Positions 8,701-17,107 of a stretch of DNA of 60,117 nucleotides are shown here, piece after piece; the first letter of the stretch is position 1; each line of letters starts with the position of its first letter. The position numbers and the translations under genes were made by a program. Below the pieces are notes generated by a model, which was not told the origin of the DNA, made no database searches, and saw only the letters and a program-made list of their open reading frames with translations. Origin of the DNA: S015-6 sp964384945 (lineage in GTDB: Bacteria > Desulfobacterota > DSWW01); the NCBI GenBank assembly GCA_964384945.1, contig CAYLMK010000028.1:1-60117 (forward strand). The letters run 5' to 3'.

Positions 8701-9306
8701 CTTGATCTCGAAGAGAATCGCCTCGATATGGCGCAGGTTTTCCGCAGTGGCTTCCATCTTTCGTAAGGCTGAGGCCTTCCTCCTCTTGTACTTGACGACG
8801 CCGGCCGCCTCTTCGATGAAAAGCCTTCTACGTTCCGGGCCTGCGCTGATAATCTCCCCGATGTATCCCTGCTCGATGATGGAATAGGCTCGGGTCCCGG
8901 TGCCCGTGTCGGTGAACAGATCGACGACATCTTTGAGACGAACGGGCATCCTGTTTATGCGATACTCGCTCTCACCGCCTCGGTAGAAAATACGCTCTAC
9001 GCAGAGCTCTTCGAAATCCGAGTAAGGATGCGGAAATCCCCTTTCTTTCTGCTTAAGTAGGAGAGAAACGCGGGCTGCGCCGGCCGGGGCAAAATGCTCG
9101 CTTCCATTGAAAAGGATTTCTTCCATGCTCTTGCCGCGAAGTCTCTTGGGGCTCTGCTCACCGAGCACCCAACGGAGGGCATCGACCACGTTGCTTTTTC
9201 CGCAGCCATTCGGACCCACAATCGCTGAAGTACCCTCGGGAAACTGGATCTCTGTCTCTTTGCAGAAGGATTTGAAACCGTGGAGTTTCAGGGATTTCAG
9301 CTGCAT
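5755..9306 (-). CDS. smc: Chromosome segregation protein SMC
   Basis: SMC is the condensin ATPase that organises and segregates the chromosome. The 1183-residue protein is full length. It has an N-terminal ATPase half with Walker A GPNGCGKSN (31-39), a first coiled coil (about 170-500), a hinge around 510-650, a second coiled coil, and a C-terminal half with the signature LSGGEKSLAAL and Walker B CVLDEVDAALDD. The start ATG at 9306 follows AGGGGTG at good spacing and gives the canonical N terminus MQLKSLKLHGFKSF. The frame stays open ten codons further upstream, but that stretch lacks support. A strong promoter lies at 9340-9368. Confidence 0.97.
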   Translation of the reverse strand: MQLKSLKLHGFKSFCKETEIQFPEGTSAIVGPNGCGKSNVVDALRWVLGEQSPKRLRGKSMEEILFNGSEHFAPAGAARVSLLLKQKERGFPHPYSDFEELCVERIFYRGGESEYRINRMPVRLKDVVDLFTDTGTGTRAYSIIEQGYIGEIISAGPERRRLFIEEAAGVVKYKRRKASALRKMEATAENLRHIEAILFEIKRQMNALNRQAQKARRYQRLKEEIRRLDCTLAFRQYRGLLEEERSKLGAKEELEQRTAALLAELRREEADIEEIRADLIHENREMEEKRARLHELVQELNQLENKRIYGRQTYKDLQGKRQEDERQIAETRVRLEEAAREERERTIRIQELARRGKWTEEMVAEERERYQGFLGQERLLQARMDSVKDGLFSCMTKKAGLNNRELAIRERRKDLEARQMRGELELRGIQEEDELLSSRQRDLEEMLREWKRNRGLSLLERVALEVHQKQLKGQFDALAAAMDRLQEERGRKRSRLTSLLELQENYEGFQEGVRAVMRKRKEEERLGKGIRGMVAEVLETEPEFETAVESVLGDKLQYIIVEEQEYGLQAIEFLKSQTLGRGSFIPLQLRGGPERDVYGGTVSGTPLLDVVKVKEGYRSIAEHLLGDVVLVPDLASGLDLWRNNGHHKRIVSKEGDLIDPEGVVTGGRTNGGGGTVLRAKREIKELEKEVGQLDESYLRMKTETDTLLRKIRFNESDRERVNQEVYRLDMEILRGEKDAQQIEEQRKRNLQRRGVLEAEASHLNTELEGLRAEEERLREEEGELAELQASGEASLSELARQIRERTAERELAQDDLNRLEIELTVIREKGTGLLAHKRQIDQRIQTIRTYLLEKERDSEEASRKMASLQKDLEEDEQRIAGLERSRARAEETLARINEELMERSSRLVSKEEVVKGLKMRLEENRHGEDALQMGLVELGLKKKNLEDRLWQRHRVDLAAEPELELSEEGDGEIEQKLEKLYASIESIGEVNPTAIEEFESLQQRHQFYQQQFDDLRNSLDALKKLIQRINRITKARFMEAFEKINEGFQKVFPRLFRGGKAMLQLDNPDDPLETGIEMVAQPPGKRLQNINLLSGGEKSLAALALVMAIFQYKPSPFCVLDEVDAALDDANVARFTEILKGISAASQFILITHNKETMGIANHLYGVTMESPGVSQIVSVKVQ

Positions 9307-9339
9307 GCAAATCACCCCTTGCGCGAGGATTTCCACGGA

Positions 9340-9368
9340 AATATAGACTGTTTAGGCGATATTGTAAA
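9340..9368 (-). promoter_or_regulatory. Promoter for smc
   Basis: Minus strand TTTACA (9363-9368), 17-base spacer, TATATT (9340-9345), each five of six to consensus. The predicted start is near 9333, giving a leader of about 27 bases to the smc ATG at 9306. This argues against any start upstream of 9333. Confidence 0.7.
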
Positions 9369-9475
9369 GCGAAAAATACAATCCAAGGTGTAACCCACAC
9401 ATCAACCACTAAATGTAGTGCCCATGGTAGGGTTCTCGAGCCCCTCGTCCAAGCGCTCGCAGGCAAACCGGCAGG

Positions 9476-9503
9476 AAAAAAGAAGGGGAGCATTACGCCC
9501 CCC
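9476..9503 (-). terminator. Rho-independent terminator after ppdK
   Basis: Minus strand GGGGGGC-gtaat-GCTCCCC (9485-9503), one G-T pair in seven, followed by TTCTTTTTTT (9476-9484 and on). It lies 54 bases past the ppdK stop and ends the recO-glyQ-glyS-ppdK run before the smc promoter. Confidence 0.85.
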
Positions 9504-9557
9504 TGGCACCAGCAAGAGAGTAGCCGAGAAAAACAGAAAGATAATGATGTCAATATC

Positions 9558-12287
9558 TTACTTCTTATTCCTCCCCGACTGCCCAATGGCCGCCTGGGCC
9601 GCCGAGAGCCTTGCGATGGGGACACGAAACGGAGAGCAACTCACGTAGTCCAGCCCCGCTCGATGAAAAAACGCGATCGACTTGGGGTCTCCTCCGTGCT
9701 CCCCGCAAACGCCCACCTTCAGCTTCGGCCGGCTGGTTCGCCCCTTTCGGACCCCCGTTTCGACAAGGCTCCCAACGCCCTCTACGTCCAGAGACTGGAA
9801 CGGGTCCTCCGGAAGGATTCCCTTCTCCAGATAGCCCGGCAGGAATGAGCCGATATCGTCCCTGGAAAACCCAAAGGTAGTCTGGGTCAGGTCGTTCGTT
9901 CCGAACGAGAAAAACTCGGCCTCTCTGGCGATCCGATCCGCCACCAGGCAGGCCCTTGGAATCTCAATCATCGTCCCGATTAAGTAGGGGAACCTCGTGC
10001 CGGTTTCCTTCTGCACTTGCTTGGCCACGCTCTCCACGATTTTCTTCTGGTTCACGAATTCTTCCGCCGTCCCTACGAGGGGAATCATGATTTCCGGATA
10101 GACCTTCTTCCTCTTCTTGGTCAGGGCTGCAGCCGCCTCGCAAATCGCCCTAGCCTGCATCTCGGAGATTTCAGGGTAGCTGATGCCCAACCGGCACCCG
10201 CGGTGCCCGAGCATGGGGTTGAGTTCATGCAGTTGGTCGATGCGAGCCGACAGGGATTTCTCCGAAACTCCGAGTTCCTCTGACAACTCCTTGATCTGCT
10301 TCTTGTCCAGGTGCACGAACTCGTGCAGGGGAGGATCGAGGAGCCGGATCGTCACGGGAAGCCCTTCCATGGCGGCCATGATCCCCAGGAAATCCTTCCG
10401 CTGGTAAGGGAGGAGTTTCATGACCGCCTTTCGCCTCTCCTGTTCCGTTTCCGCGACGATCATCTCCCGCATGGCCAGAATACGCTCGGGATCGAAGAAC
10501 ATGTGCTCGGTCCTGCAGAGACCGATGCCCTGCGCACCGAATCGCCTTGCAGCGGCCGCGTCCTCCGGTCGGTCCGCATTCGTTCGTACCGCCAAGGTCC
10601 GCTCCTTGTCGGCCCATCTCATGAGCTCCCGGTAGTACTTGTTCTTCTCCGGGTCTGCGGGCAAGAGGGGCAGGGAGCCTTTGTATACATGGCCCTTGGT
10701 CCCGTTCAAGGTGATCCAGTCGCCTTCTTTCAGGATTGTCCCGTCGAACTCGACTTGGCCGGTCTTCTCGTGGATCGCCAACGCCCCGCATCCTACCACA
10801 CAACACTTGCCCCAGCCCCTCGCAACAAGTGCGGCATGGCTGGTCATGCCCCCTTTGGCCGTCAGGATCGCTTCGGCAGCGTGCATGCCGTGAACGTCCT
10901 CCGGGGATGTCTCGCTCCGGACCAGAATCACCCGCTTGCCCGACTTGGCCCATTGCTCGGCTCGATCCGCCGTGAGTACGATCTGCCCGGACCCTCCGCC
11001 CGGCCCCGCGGGGAGCCCCTTGGCCAGCAGCATCGCCTTTTTCTCTTCGCCCGGATCGATCATGGGATGGAGCAGTTCATCGAGATGCTCGGGTGTAACG
11101 CGCAGGAGCGCTTCCCTTTGATCGATGAGACGCTCCTGGGCCATCTCAACCGCCATTCGGATCGTGGCCGTTCCGGTTCGTTTTCCCGTGCGGGTCTGAA
11201 GCATCCACAGGCGCCCGTCCTGGATCGTGAATTCGATGTCCTGCATGTCCCTGTAATGCTTTTCCAGCCTCAGGCGAATCCCGTCGAGTTGGCGGTAGAT
11301 CTTGGGCATCGCCTCCTCAAGGGAACGGAGATGGCGGCTCTCTCCGGTCTTGCCCTTCTTGTTCAAGGGCCTCGGTGTTCGGATGCCCGCGACCACGTCC
11401 TCCCCTTGTGCATTCGGCAGCCACTCGCCGTAAAACAGTTTTTCCCCGGTTGCAGGGTTGCGCGTGAACGCAACACCCGTCGCGGAATCCTCGCCGGTAT
11501 TCCCGAATACCATGGCCTGAACGTTCACGGCCGTTCCCCAGTCATTCGGAATGCCCTCGATCCGGCGGTAGGCGACGGCCCGCTTTCCATTCCACGATTC
11601 AAAAACCGCGCCGATCCCACCCCAAAGCTGATCGGTTTCATCATCCGGGAAGTGCTTGCCGAGCCGGGCCTTCACTTTTTGCTTGAATATCTCGGAGAGT
11701 TCCTTCAGATCATCGGCATCAAGATCCACATCGTCCTTCACGCCTCTCGCTTTCTTCATCCGGTCCATCTCTTCTTCCAACAGATGCCGAATTCCCTTCC
11801 CCTCCGGGGGCTCTATCCCGGCCGCCTTTTCCATTACAACGTCCGAGTACATCATGATCAGTCTTCTGTAGGCATCGTAGACAAACCTCGGGTTCCTCGT
11901 CTTGGCGATGAGCCCGGGGATCGTCTTGCTCGTCAGTCCGATGTTCAGCACCGTCTCCATCATCCCGGGCATGGACTTCCTGGCCCCTGAGCGAACGGAC
12001 ACCAGAAGAGGATTCTTCGGATCCCCGAAGCGAAGTCCCATGATCTTCTCGACCCGCGCCATCGCCTTGTCGACCTCCGCATCGAGGCCCGCAGGGTATT
12101 TCCGCTTGTTTTCATAATAGGCGGTGCAAACCTCGGTGGTGATCGTGAACCCGGGCGGCACGGGGATCCCCAAGTTCGTCATCTCGGCGAGGTTCGCCCC
12201 TTTTCCCCCCAACAAGTCCTTCCATTCGGCCCGACCGTCCGCTTTTCCCGCCCCGAAAAAGTACACGTGCTTGCTTGCTGAAGACAT
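9558..12287 (-). CDS. ppdK: Pyruvate, phosphate dikinase
   Basis: PPDK interconverts pyruvate + ATP + phosphate with phosphoenolpyruvate + AMP + pyrophosphate, a reversible gluconeogenic step common in anaerobes. The 909-residue protein is full length. It has an ATP-grasp domain starting GGKGANLAEM, a phosphohistidine domain with the catalytic His in GGMTSHAALVARGWGK, and a TIM-barrel PEP/pyruvate domain ending with the catalytic Cys in VCGEHGGDP. The start ATG follows GAGGAGGG. It begins 12 bases after glyS and is presumably cotranscribed with it; a terminator follows at 9476-9503. Confidence 0.97.
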   Translation of the reverse strand: MSSASKHVYFFGAGKADGRAEWKDLLGGKGANLAEMTNLGIPVPPGFTITTEVCTAYYENKRKYPAGLDAEVDKAMARVEKIMGLRFGDPKNPLLVSVRSGARKSMPGMMETVLNIGLTSKTIPGLIAKTRNPRFVYDAYRRLIMMYSDVVMEKAAGIEPPEGKGIRHLLEEEMDRMKKARGVKDDVDLDADDLKELSEIFKQKVKARLGKHFPDDETDQLWGGIGAVFESWNGKRAVAYRRIEGIPNDWGTAVNVQAMVFGNTGEDSATGVAFTRNPATGEKLFYGEWLPNAQGEDVVAGIRTPRPLNKKGKTGESRHLRSLEEAMPKIYRQLDGIRLRLEKHYRDMQDIEFTIQDGRLWMLQTRTGKRTGTATIRMAVEMAQERLIDQREALLRVTPEHLDELLHPMIDPGEEKKAMLLAKGLPAGPGGGSGQIVLTADRAEQWAKSGKRVILVRSETSPEDVHGMHAAEAILTAKGGMTSHAALVARGWGKCCVVGCGALAIHEKTGQVEFDGTILKEGDWITLNGTKGHVYKGSLPLLPADPEKNKYYRELMRWADKERTLAVRTNADRPEDAAAARRFGAQGIGLCRTEHMFFDPERILAMREMIVAETEQERRKAVMKLLPYQRKDFLGIMAAMEGLPVTIRLLDPPLHEFVHLDKKQIKELSEELGVSEKSLSARIDQLHELNPMLGHRGCRLGISYPEISEMQARAICEAAAALTKKRKKVYPEIMIPLVGTAEEFVNQKKIVESVAKQVQKETGTRFPYLIGTMIEIPRACLVADRIAREAEFFSFGTNDLTQTTFGFSRDDIGSFLPGYLEKGILPEDPFQSLDVEGVGSLVETGVRKGRTSRPKLKVGVCGEHGGDPKSIAFFHRAGLDYVSCSPFRVPIARLSAAQAAIGQSGRNKK

Positions 12288-12299
12288 ACCGACCCTCCT

Positions 12300-14393
12300 C
12301 TAAAAAGAAATCTTTGAAAAATCAGCAAACCATTGAAAGGACTGGGCAATTCTACTGAGCAGATTCAACCGATTCTCCCGCGTCCGCTCGTCTTCGACCA
12401 GAATCATTACGTCGTCGAACAGGCGGTCGATCGGCTCTTTGAGGCTCACGAGCCCCTGGAGCAACCGCTCGTAATTTGCCGCGCCCAAGCCCGCCGACTC
12501 CCTCGCCACGCCGTCCACGGCAGCCAGGAGCGATCTCTCCGCCTCTTCCTTCAGGTCTTCCCCGCGCAGGGGTTTGGACGGCCCAACGTATCCGAACTCC
12601 TTCTTCGCCTGCTCAAGGATATTGACAGCCCGCTTGCATCCCAGGATGAGCTTTTCGAAATCGGGCTCGGAACGCATCCTGTGGAGGATCTCCACGCGAC
12701 GGAACAAATCGGGCACATTTTCGAAAGAGGGGGACAGTACGGCCTCGATGGTGTCGTGCGGGAAGCCCCTTCCGAGGAGGAGTTGCTGATACCGCAGCCG
12801 CAAGAAATCCAGCACTTCCCCTTTGACGGTCTCCGGGGCCTTCTTCAACAACCCACGGAGGACGGCCAGGGCATTCTCAACCAGCTCCGGGAGAGACACC
12901 CCCAGGTCCTTGTCCAGCAGTATGCGGAGGATTCCAATGGCCCTTCTCCGCAACCCGAAGGGATCCGAAGCTCCGCTCACAGGGGACCCGAACCCAAAGA
13001 ATCCCACCAGGGTATCCGCCTTGTCCGCCACGCTGAGCAAGGCCCCCTCCAGGCTTTTCGGCAATTGCCCCTCGGCCGAAACAGGCATGTAATGCTCACG
13101 AATCGCCTGCGCAACTTCCGCCGGTTCACCCGATGCGGCGGCGTAAATCCCCCCCATGGTTCCCTGCAACTCGGGGAATTCTCCGACCATTTGGGTGACC
13201 AGATCCGCCTTGCACAGCCGAGCGGCCCGCCGGAGCACCGGCACCTTTTCCGGACACACCCGCTCGCCCAACCAAGCGGCAAGGGCCTCGATTCTCATCA
13301 CCTTGTCGAAAGAGGTTCCCAGCTTCTTGTGATAGATAACGTGCCGCAGCGCTTCCACGCACCGGTCGAGCGGTTTTTTCGTGTCTTCTTCAAAGAAAAA
13401 CTTCGCGTCGGCGAGACGGGCCGCAAGAACCTTCTCGTTTCCTCGCCGCACGGGTGACATGTCCGCCGCTTCCATGTTGGCAATGGCGACGAAGTAAGGG
13501 AGCAGCCCTTCTCCGTTCGACCGCCTCACGGCAAAGTATTTCTGATGGCCCTTCATCGGGGCAATCAGCACTTCCTGAGGCAAGGAAAGAAATCGTTCGT
13601 CAAATCTGCCCCGGATCGCAACGGGATACTCCGTGATGAACACCAGCGTTTGGGTCAGCTCCTCTTCCTCCAGGATCTGCCCCCCCACCTCAGCCGCCAG
13701 AATCCTTGCCTGCTCCAGAATCCGTACCCGTCTTTCTTCCGGGCATACCAGAACCTTGTTCCTCTCCAGAATCCCGCGGTATTCCGACAAGGGCTCGATG
13801 CGCACCGGGTCCGGATCTCCGAGAAAACGGTGGCCACGGGTCGTGTCGCCGCTCAGCAGCTCACCCAACCGAAACGGAACCGTCTCCTTGCCGTACAACG
13901 CTGCGATCCACCGAATGGGGCGGGCGAAGCGGATGTCCTGTGTTCCCCATCGCATCGCCTTGGGAAAGGGAAGAGCCATGATCCAACCGGGAAGGATCCC
14001 GGCAAGGACTTCGACCGTCCTTTGTCCCGGCTCCACCTTCTGAAGGAATACATACTCTCCCTTCGGCCTCCGGATGATCGAGACCTCCTCGGGCGTCACC
14101 CCGTAACGCAAGCAGAACTTCTCCAGCACTTGCGTGGGGGCCCCTGCGCTGTCAAACGCGACAGACCGGGGCGGCCCGGAAACCTCCTGCACGGAATCAC
14201 TTTGTCTCTCCTCCAATCCGGAAACGAGGAGAACAAGCCTGCGGGGCGTGGCCATGGTTTTCACGGTCTCGTAGTGCAAGCGGTTCGCCCCAAACAACTC
14301 CTGCGCTCTGACCCGCAGGTCCTCGATCGCCTTCGGGAGAAACGCGGCGGGAATCTCCTCGGTCCCGATCTCCAGCAAAAAATCCTCTGCCAC
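12300..14393 (-). CDS. glyS: Glycyl-tRNA synthetase beta subunit
   Basis: GlyS is the large subunit of the bacterial alpha2-beta2 glycyl-tRNA synthetase. The N terminus AEDFLLEIGTEEIPAAFL is the family hallmark, and the C-terminal anticodon-binding helical part is complete, giving 697 residues. I chose the GTG at 14393 because it places that motif at the start, follows GAGGAGAGGAG, and lies just past the glyQ stop at 14410. The ATG at 14480 would force a 70-base overlap with glyQ. It lies between glyQ and ppdK on one strand. Confidence 0.94.
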   Translation of the reverse strand: MAEDFLLEIGTEEIPAAFLPKAIEDLRVRAQELFGANRLHYETVKTMATPRRLVLLVSGLEERQSDSVQEVSGPPRSVAFDSAGAPTQVLEKFCLRYGVTPEEVSIIRRPKGEYVFLQKVEPGQRTVEVLAGILPGWIMALPFPKAMRWGTQDIRFARPIRWIAALYGKETVPFRLGELLSGDTTRGHRFLGDPDPVRIEPLSEYRGILERNKVLVCPEERRVRILEQARILAAEVGGQILEEEELTQTLVFITEYPVAIRGRFDERFLSLPQEVLIAPMKGHQKYFAVRRSNGEGLLPYFVAIANMEAADMSPVRRGNEKVLAARLADAKFFFEEDTKKPLDRCVEALRHVIYHKKLGTSFDKVMRIEALAAWLGERVCPEKVPVLRRAARLCKADLVTQMVGEFPELQGTMGGIYAAASGEPAEVAQAIREHYMPVSAEGQLPKSLEGALLSVADKADTLVGFFGFGSPVSGASDPFGLRRRAIGILRILLDKDLGVSLPELVENALAVLRGLLKKAPETVKGEVLDFLRLRYQQLLLGRGFPHDTIEAVLSPSFENVPDLFRRVEILHRMRSEPDFEKLILGCKRAVNILEQAKKEFGYVGPSKPLRGEDLKEEAERSLLAAVDGVARESAGLGAANYERLLQGLVSLKEPIDRLFDDVMILVEDERTRENRLNLLSRIAQSFQWFADFSKISF

Positions 14394-14409
14394 CGAACCG
14401 CTCCTCTCC

Positions 14410-15279
14410 TCAGGAATTCGATAAGGATTCCGATGCCGGGGCATCGACCCCCAGGTAGCTTCTCGCGCAGGCCTGCGCAAGGTCTCGAACCCGATGGATA
14501 TAGTGGGTCCTTTCGTTGACGCCGATTGCGCCCCTCGCGTCGAGCAGGTTGAAGATGTGACTGCATTTGAGGCACAGTTCGTAAGAGGGAATCACACGGT
14601 TCTTCTCGATGATCCGCTTCGATTCCTGCTCGTACATCTCGAAGAGTTTCAACAGCATCGGGATATCCGCATCCTCGAAATTGTAGTGGGAGTGCTCCTC
14701 CTCGCCGCGGTACTGGATGTCTCCGTAAGTGACGGTATCGTTCCACCGAAGCGAGTAGACATTGTCCACGTTCTGGAGGTACATGGCAATCCGTTCAATC
14801 CCATACGTGAGCTCTACCGAGATCGGCTTCAGATCAAAGCCTCCCGTCTGCTGAAAATAGGTAAACTGGGTGACTTCCATTCCGTCCAACCAGACCTCCC
14901 AGCCGAGTCCCCAGGCGCCCAAGGTGGGGGACTCCCAGTCATCCTCAACGAAACGGATATCGTGTTGCTCCATCCGGATTCCCAGGTGAGCCAGGCTCTG
15001 GAGATAGATCTCCTGAATGTTATCCGGAGACGGCTTCATGATCACCTGGAATTGATGGTGACGATGCAGGCGGTTCGGGTTCTGCCCGTAGCGGCCGTCC
15101 GCAGGCCTTCGGGAAGGCTGGATGTAGGCCACGTTCCAGGGATTCGGCCCCAGGACACCCAGAAAGGTCGCCGGGTGAAACGTCCCCGCCCCAACCTCCA
15201 AATCGTAAGGCTGCTGGAGCACACAGCCCCGCTGCGTCCAAAACCGGCTTAACTCGAGCATGACATCCTGTACGAGCAT
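14410..15279 (-). CDS. glyQ: Glycyl-tRNA synthetase alpha subunit
   Basis: GlyQ is the small catalytic subunit that, with GlyS, charges tRNA-Gly. The 289-residue form begins MLVQDVMLELSRFWTQRGC, aligning with the usual MTFQDLILTLQRFW start. It contains QPYDLEVGAGTFHPATFLG, the class II core, and HYNFEDA. The frame remains open 37 codons further upstream, but that region shows no homology and contains a hairpin, so the ATG at 15279 is preferred. It is followed by glyS after 16 bases. Confidence 0.95.
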   Translation of the reverse strand: MLVQDVMLELSRFWTQRGCVLQQPYDLEVGAGTFHPATFLGVLGPNPWNVAYIQPSRRPADGRYGQNPNRLHRHHQFQVIMKPSPDNIQEIYLQSLAHLGIRMEQHDIRFVEDDWESPTLGAWGLGWEVWLDGMEVTQFTYFQQTGGFDLKPISVELTYGIERIAMYLQNVDNVYSLRWNDTVTYGDIQYRGEEEHSHYNFEDADIPMLLKLFEMYEQESKRIIEKNRVIPSYELCLKCSHIFNLLDARGAIGVNERTHYIHRVRDLAQACARSYLGVDAPASESLSNS

Positions 15280-15370
15280 ATGTTTCGATCCCGCCTTCCG
15301 AATGGATACTTGTGGGGGCAAGGTTTCGCTATCCGGCCCTCTCGCGCCCCGTCCGAATGCCTGCAGGAAG

Positions 15371-15393
15371 GAGGTGGCCCGGCCGACCACCTC
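15371..15393 (-). other. Hairpin in the recO-glyQ spacer
   Basis: GAGGTGG and CCACCTC form a perfect 7-bp stem with a 9-base GC-rich loop. It is followed on the minus strand by CTTCC rather than a U run. It sits about 90 bases upstream of the glyQ ATG and could be a leader structure. No T-box motif was seen. Confidence 0.4.
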
Positions 15394-15412
15394 AAGCCTC
15401 GAAAAACCTCCT

Positions 15413-16189
15413 TCAGCCCGCCTGCTGCCGCTTCGACAGCACCTCCCGCATCACACGCAGGGACCGAAGCTCCCGCCCTGCATGATAGGTCAGGAAGGCC
15501 TCGAGAAGCCTCGCTGCCTCGCGGGCCCTTCGATCCGCCGCGCCTGCGGTGGAGACTGCCTCCTTCATCGGCAGCACCAACCATCTGTCCATGAGCAACA
15601 AGGTTTCCGCGGCCGCCCGGTGCGTGGCCGTTCCCCTTCCGACGCAGCCGCCGCAGACAACGCCCCCCTGGGGCACGGAGAATCCGAAAACCCCCGAGCG
15701 CACCAGAGGGCGCCTGCAGTGGATGCATTTCCCGAACTGAGGCTGGAGACCCAGCAACTGCAGCCCCTTTACGAAGAAAACCGACAGCAGGGGACCCGGC
15801 CCTTCCTCCCGGTCCAGGCAGTCAAGAAAAGCCCGCAAAAGCAAAAACCAGTCTTCCTGCATGCCCCGCTCCGGCAGCACCCTTTCGATGAGCTCCAGGG
15901 CGCAACAGCCGACCAGCAACTTCTCGAGGTTTGCGTAGACGGAAGCATAGTAATGAATGAGAGCACAACCTTCAATCCTCACCAAATCACGGTTCGGGCT
16001 TTCAAAGCACTCCAGATGAACGAGCAGGAAGGGAGACAGAAGACCTCCGAACCTCTTCTTGCTTCGCTTCGCCCCTTTCGCTATCCCCCTCATCTTCCCC
16101 CGGCTGGCAGAAAGAAAGCTGACCAGCTGGTCGGACTCGCCCAGATCCCACTTCCGCAGCACAAAGGCGGGGCCTTGATAGCTCGGCAT
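15413..16189 (-). CDS. recO: DNA repair protein RecO
   Basis: RecO helps load RecA onto single-stranded DNA in the RecFOR pathway. The 258-residue protein begins with an OB-fold region (GPAFVLRKWDLGESDQLVSFLS) and has a helical middle. It then carries a zinc site CIHC (about residue 176) paired with CGGC, found in many but not all RecO proteins. Start ATG at 16189 matches the family N terminus; an in-frame ATG at 16252 overlaps the preceding gene. It lies between a rodZ-like gene and glyQ on the same strand. Confidence 0.9.
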   Translation of the reverse strand: MPSYQGPAFVLRKWDLGESDQLVSFLSASRGKMRGIAKGAKRSKKRFGGLLSPFLLVHLECFESPNRDLVRIEGCALIHYYASVYANLEKLLVGCCALELIERVLPERGMQEDWFLLLRAFLDCLDREEGPGPLLSVFFVKGLQLLGLQPQFGKCIHCRRPLVRSGVFGFSVPQGGVVCGGCVGRGTATHRAAAETLLLMDRWLVLPMKEAVSTAGAADRRAREAARLLEAFLTYHAGRELRSLRVMREVLSKRQQAG

Positions 16190-16248
16190 GCCGGCCACTC
16201 CCGAAACTCCCGCAGAGGCCTCCTTTGGCGGTCGAGGGCAAGCCCTCC

Positions 16249-17064
16249 TCATCCGTCCCCTGCAGGGGGGAAGTCAATGTGCACCACATCCCCCTTGTTC
16301 CCCAGGTTTTCGTACACCTTTCCATTATAGAAAATCCGCATACCCCCCGCGTTCTCGATCTGCAGCTTCACCTTCTTTTTGGCCCGGAGAAACCGCCGGC
16401 CGCCCGGCTCGAGAACTTCTTCCGAGGAAGGCCCGTCATCCAGGCGGACCTGCACCCTTGTCTCTTTCAGTGCCTGCAGGATCACCTCGACCGATCCGGT
16501 CTTGGGGAACGCTTGCTCTTCTCCCCCGTCCTCGGCGCGAGGACTCTCGAGGCCTTCCTTCTCCTCCGGCTGCCGGAAGGCGTCGCCGATCGGAGTCTGC
16601 TCGAAGAGGCCCAATTCCTTCTTCAATTCCTCCTTCCTCATCTCTTTCGGAGAGGAACGAGGGACGCGGATCGTACGGACTCGCTCCTCGGTCATCTCCG
16701 AGCCGGGATACAGCAACAGCCACAGCACCCCGAGAACCAGCAGGCTCGGTCCCAGGATCCGGATCGACCTCCTCCCCCCCTTGCCCGCCTTTTCCATGGA
16801 GGACTCGCGCAGACGTCCGCCTGCCTTCTGGACAGCCGTCCGGTAGCGCAGCACGACCTCCTCCGGATCGAGGCCGACATACCGGGCATATTGTTTCAAG
16901 AAACCGATCGTGAAGGCAGGCGCGGGCAGCAAATGGAAGTGCCCTTCCTCCAGGGCGTGCAGGTAGAGCGGGCCGATATTCGAGACCCTCTCGATTTCCT
17001 CGAGGCTGATTCCTCTTGCCTCTCGATTCTCCCGGAGGTATCTCCCCAGACTCTCCACGGGCAC
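16249..17064 (-). CDS. RodZ-like membrane protein with N-terminal HTH
   Basis: The 271-residue protein has the RodZ layout. An N-terminal helix-turn-helix (about 4-70, LGRYLRENREARGISLEEIERV) is the cytoplasmic part that binds MreB in model organisms. A basic stretch, one membrane helix (about 102-119) and an acidic linker follow. The periplasmic C-terminal beta domain (about 190-262, with KETRVQVRLDDG and NKGDVVHIDFPP) is DUF4115-like. It probably supports cell-shape control. It precedes recO with about 60 bases between them. Many deltaproteobacterial members are annotated only as HTH-domain proteins. Confidence 0.8.
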   Translation of the reverse strand: MPVESLGRYLRENREARGISLEEIERVSNIGPLYLHALEEGHFHLLPAPAFTIGFLKQYARYVGLDPEEVVLRYRTAVQKAGGRLRESSMEKAGKGGRRSIRILGPSLLVLGVLWLLLYPGSEMTEERVRTIRVPRSSPKEMRKEELKKELGLFEQTPIGDAFRQPEEKEGLESPRAEDGGEEQAFPKTGSVEVILQALKETRVQVRLDDGPSSEEVLEPGGRRFLRAKKKVKLQIENAGGMRIFYNGKVYENLGNKGDVVHIDFPPAGDG

Positions 17065-17107
17065 CTCTTACACGACTCGGCAGGGCGGCAGACCCGGCGC
17101 GTTCCGC

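Noticed and set aside
10311..11990. A 559-codon plus-strand open frame
   Set aside because: Antisense to ppdK, a clearly coding full-length enzyme; no start signal or motif.
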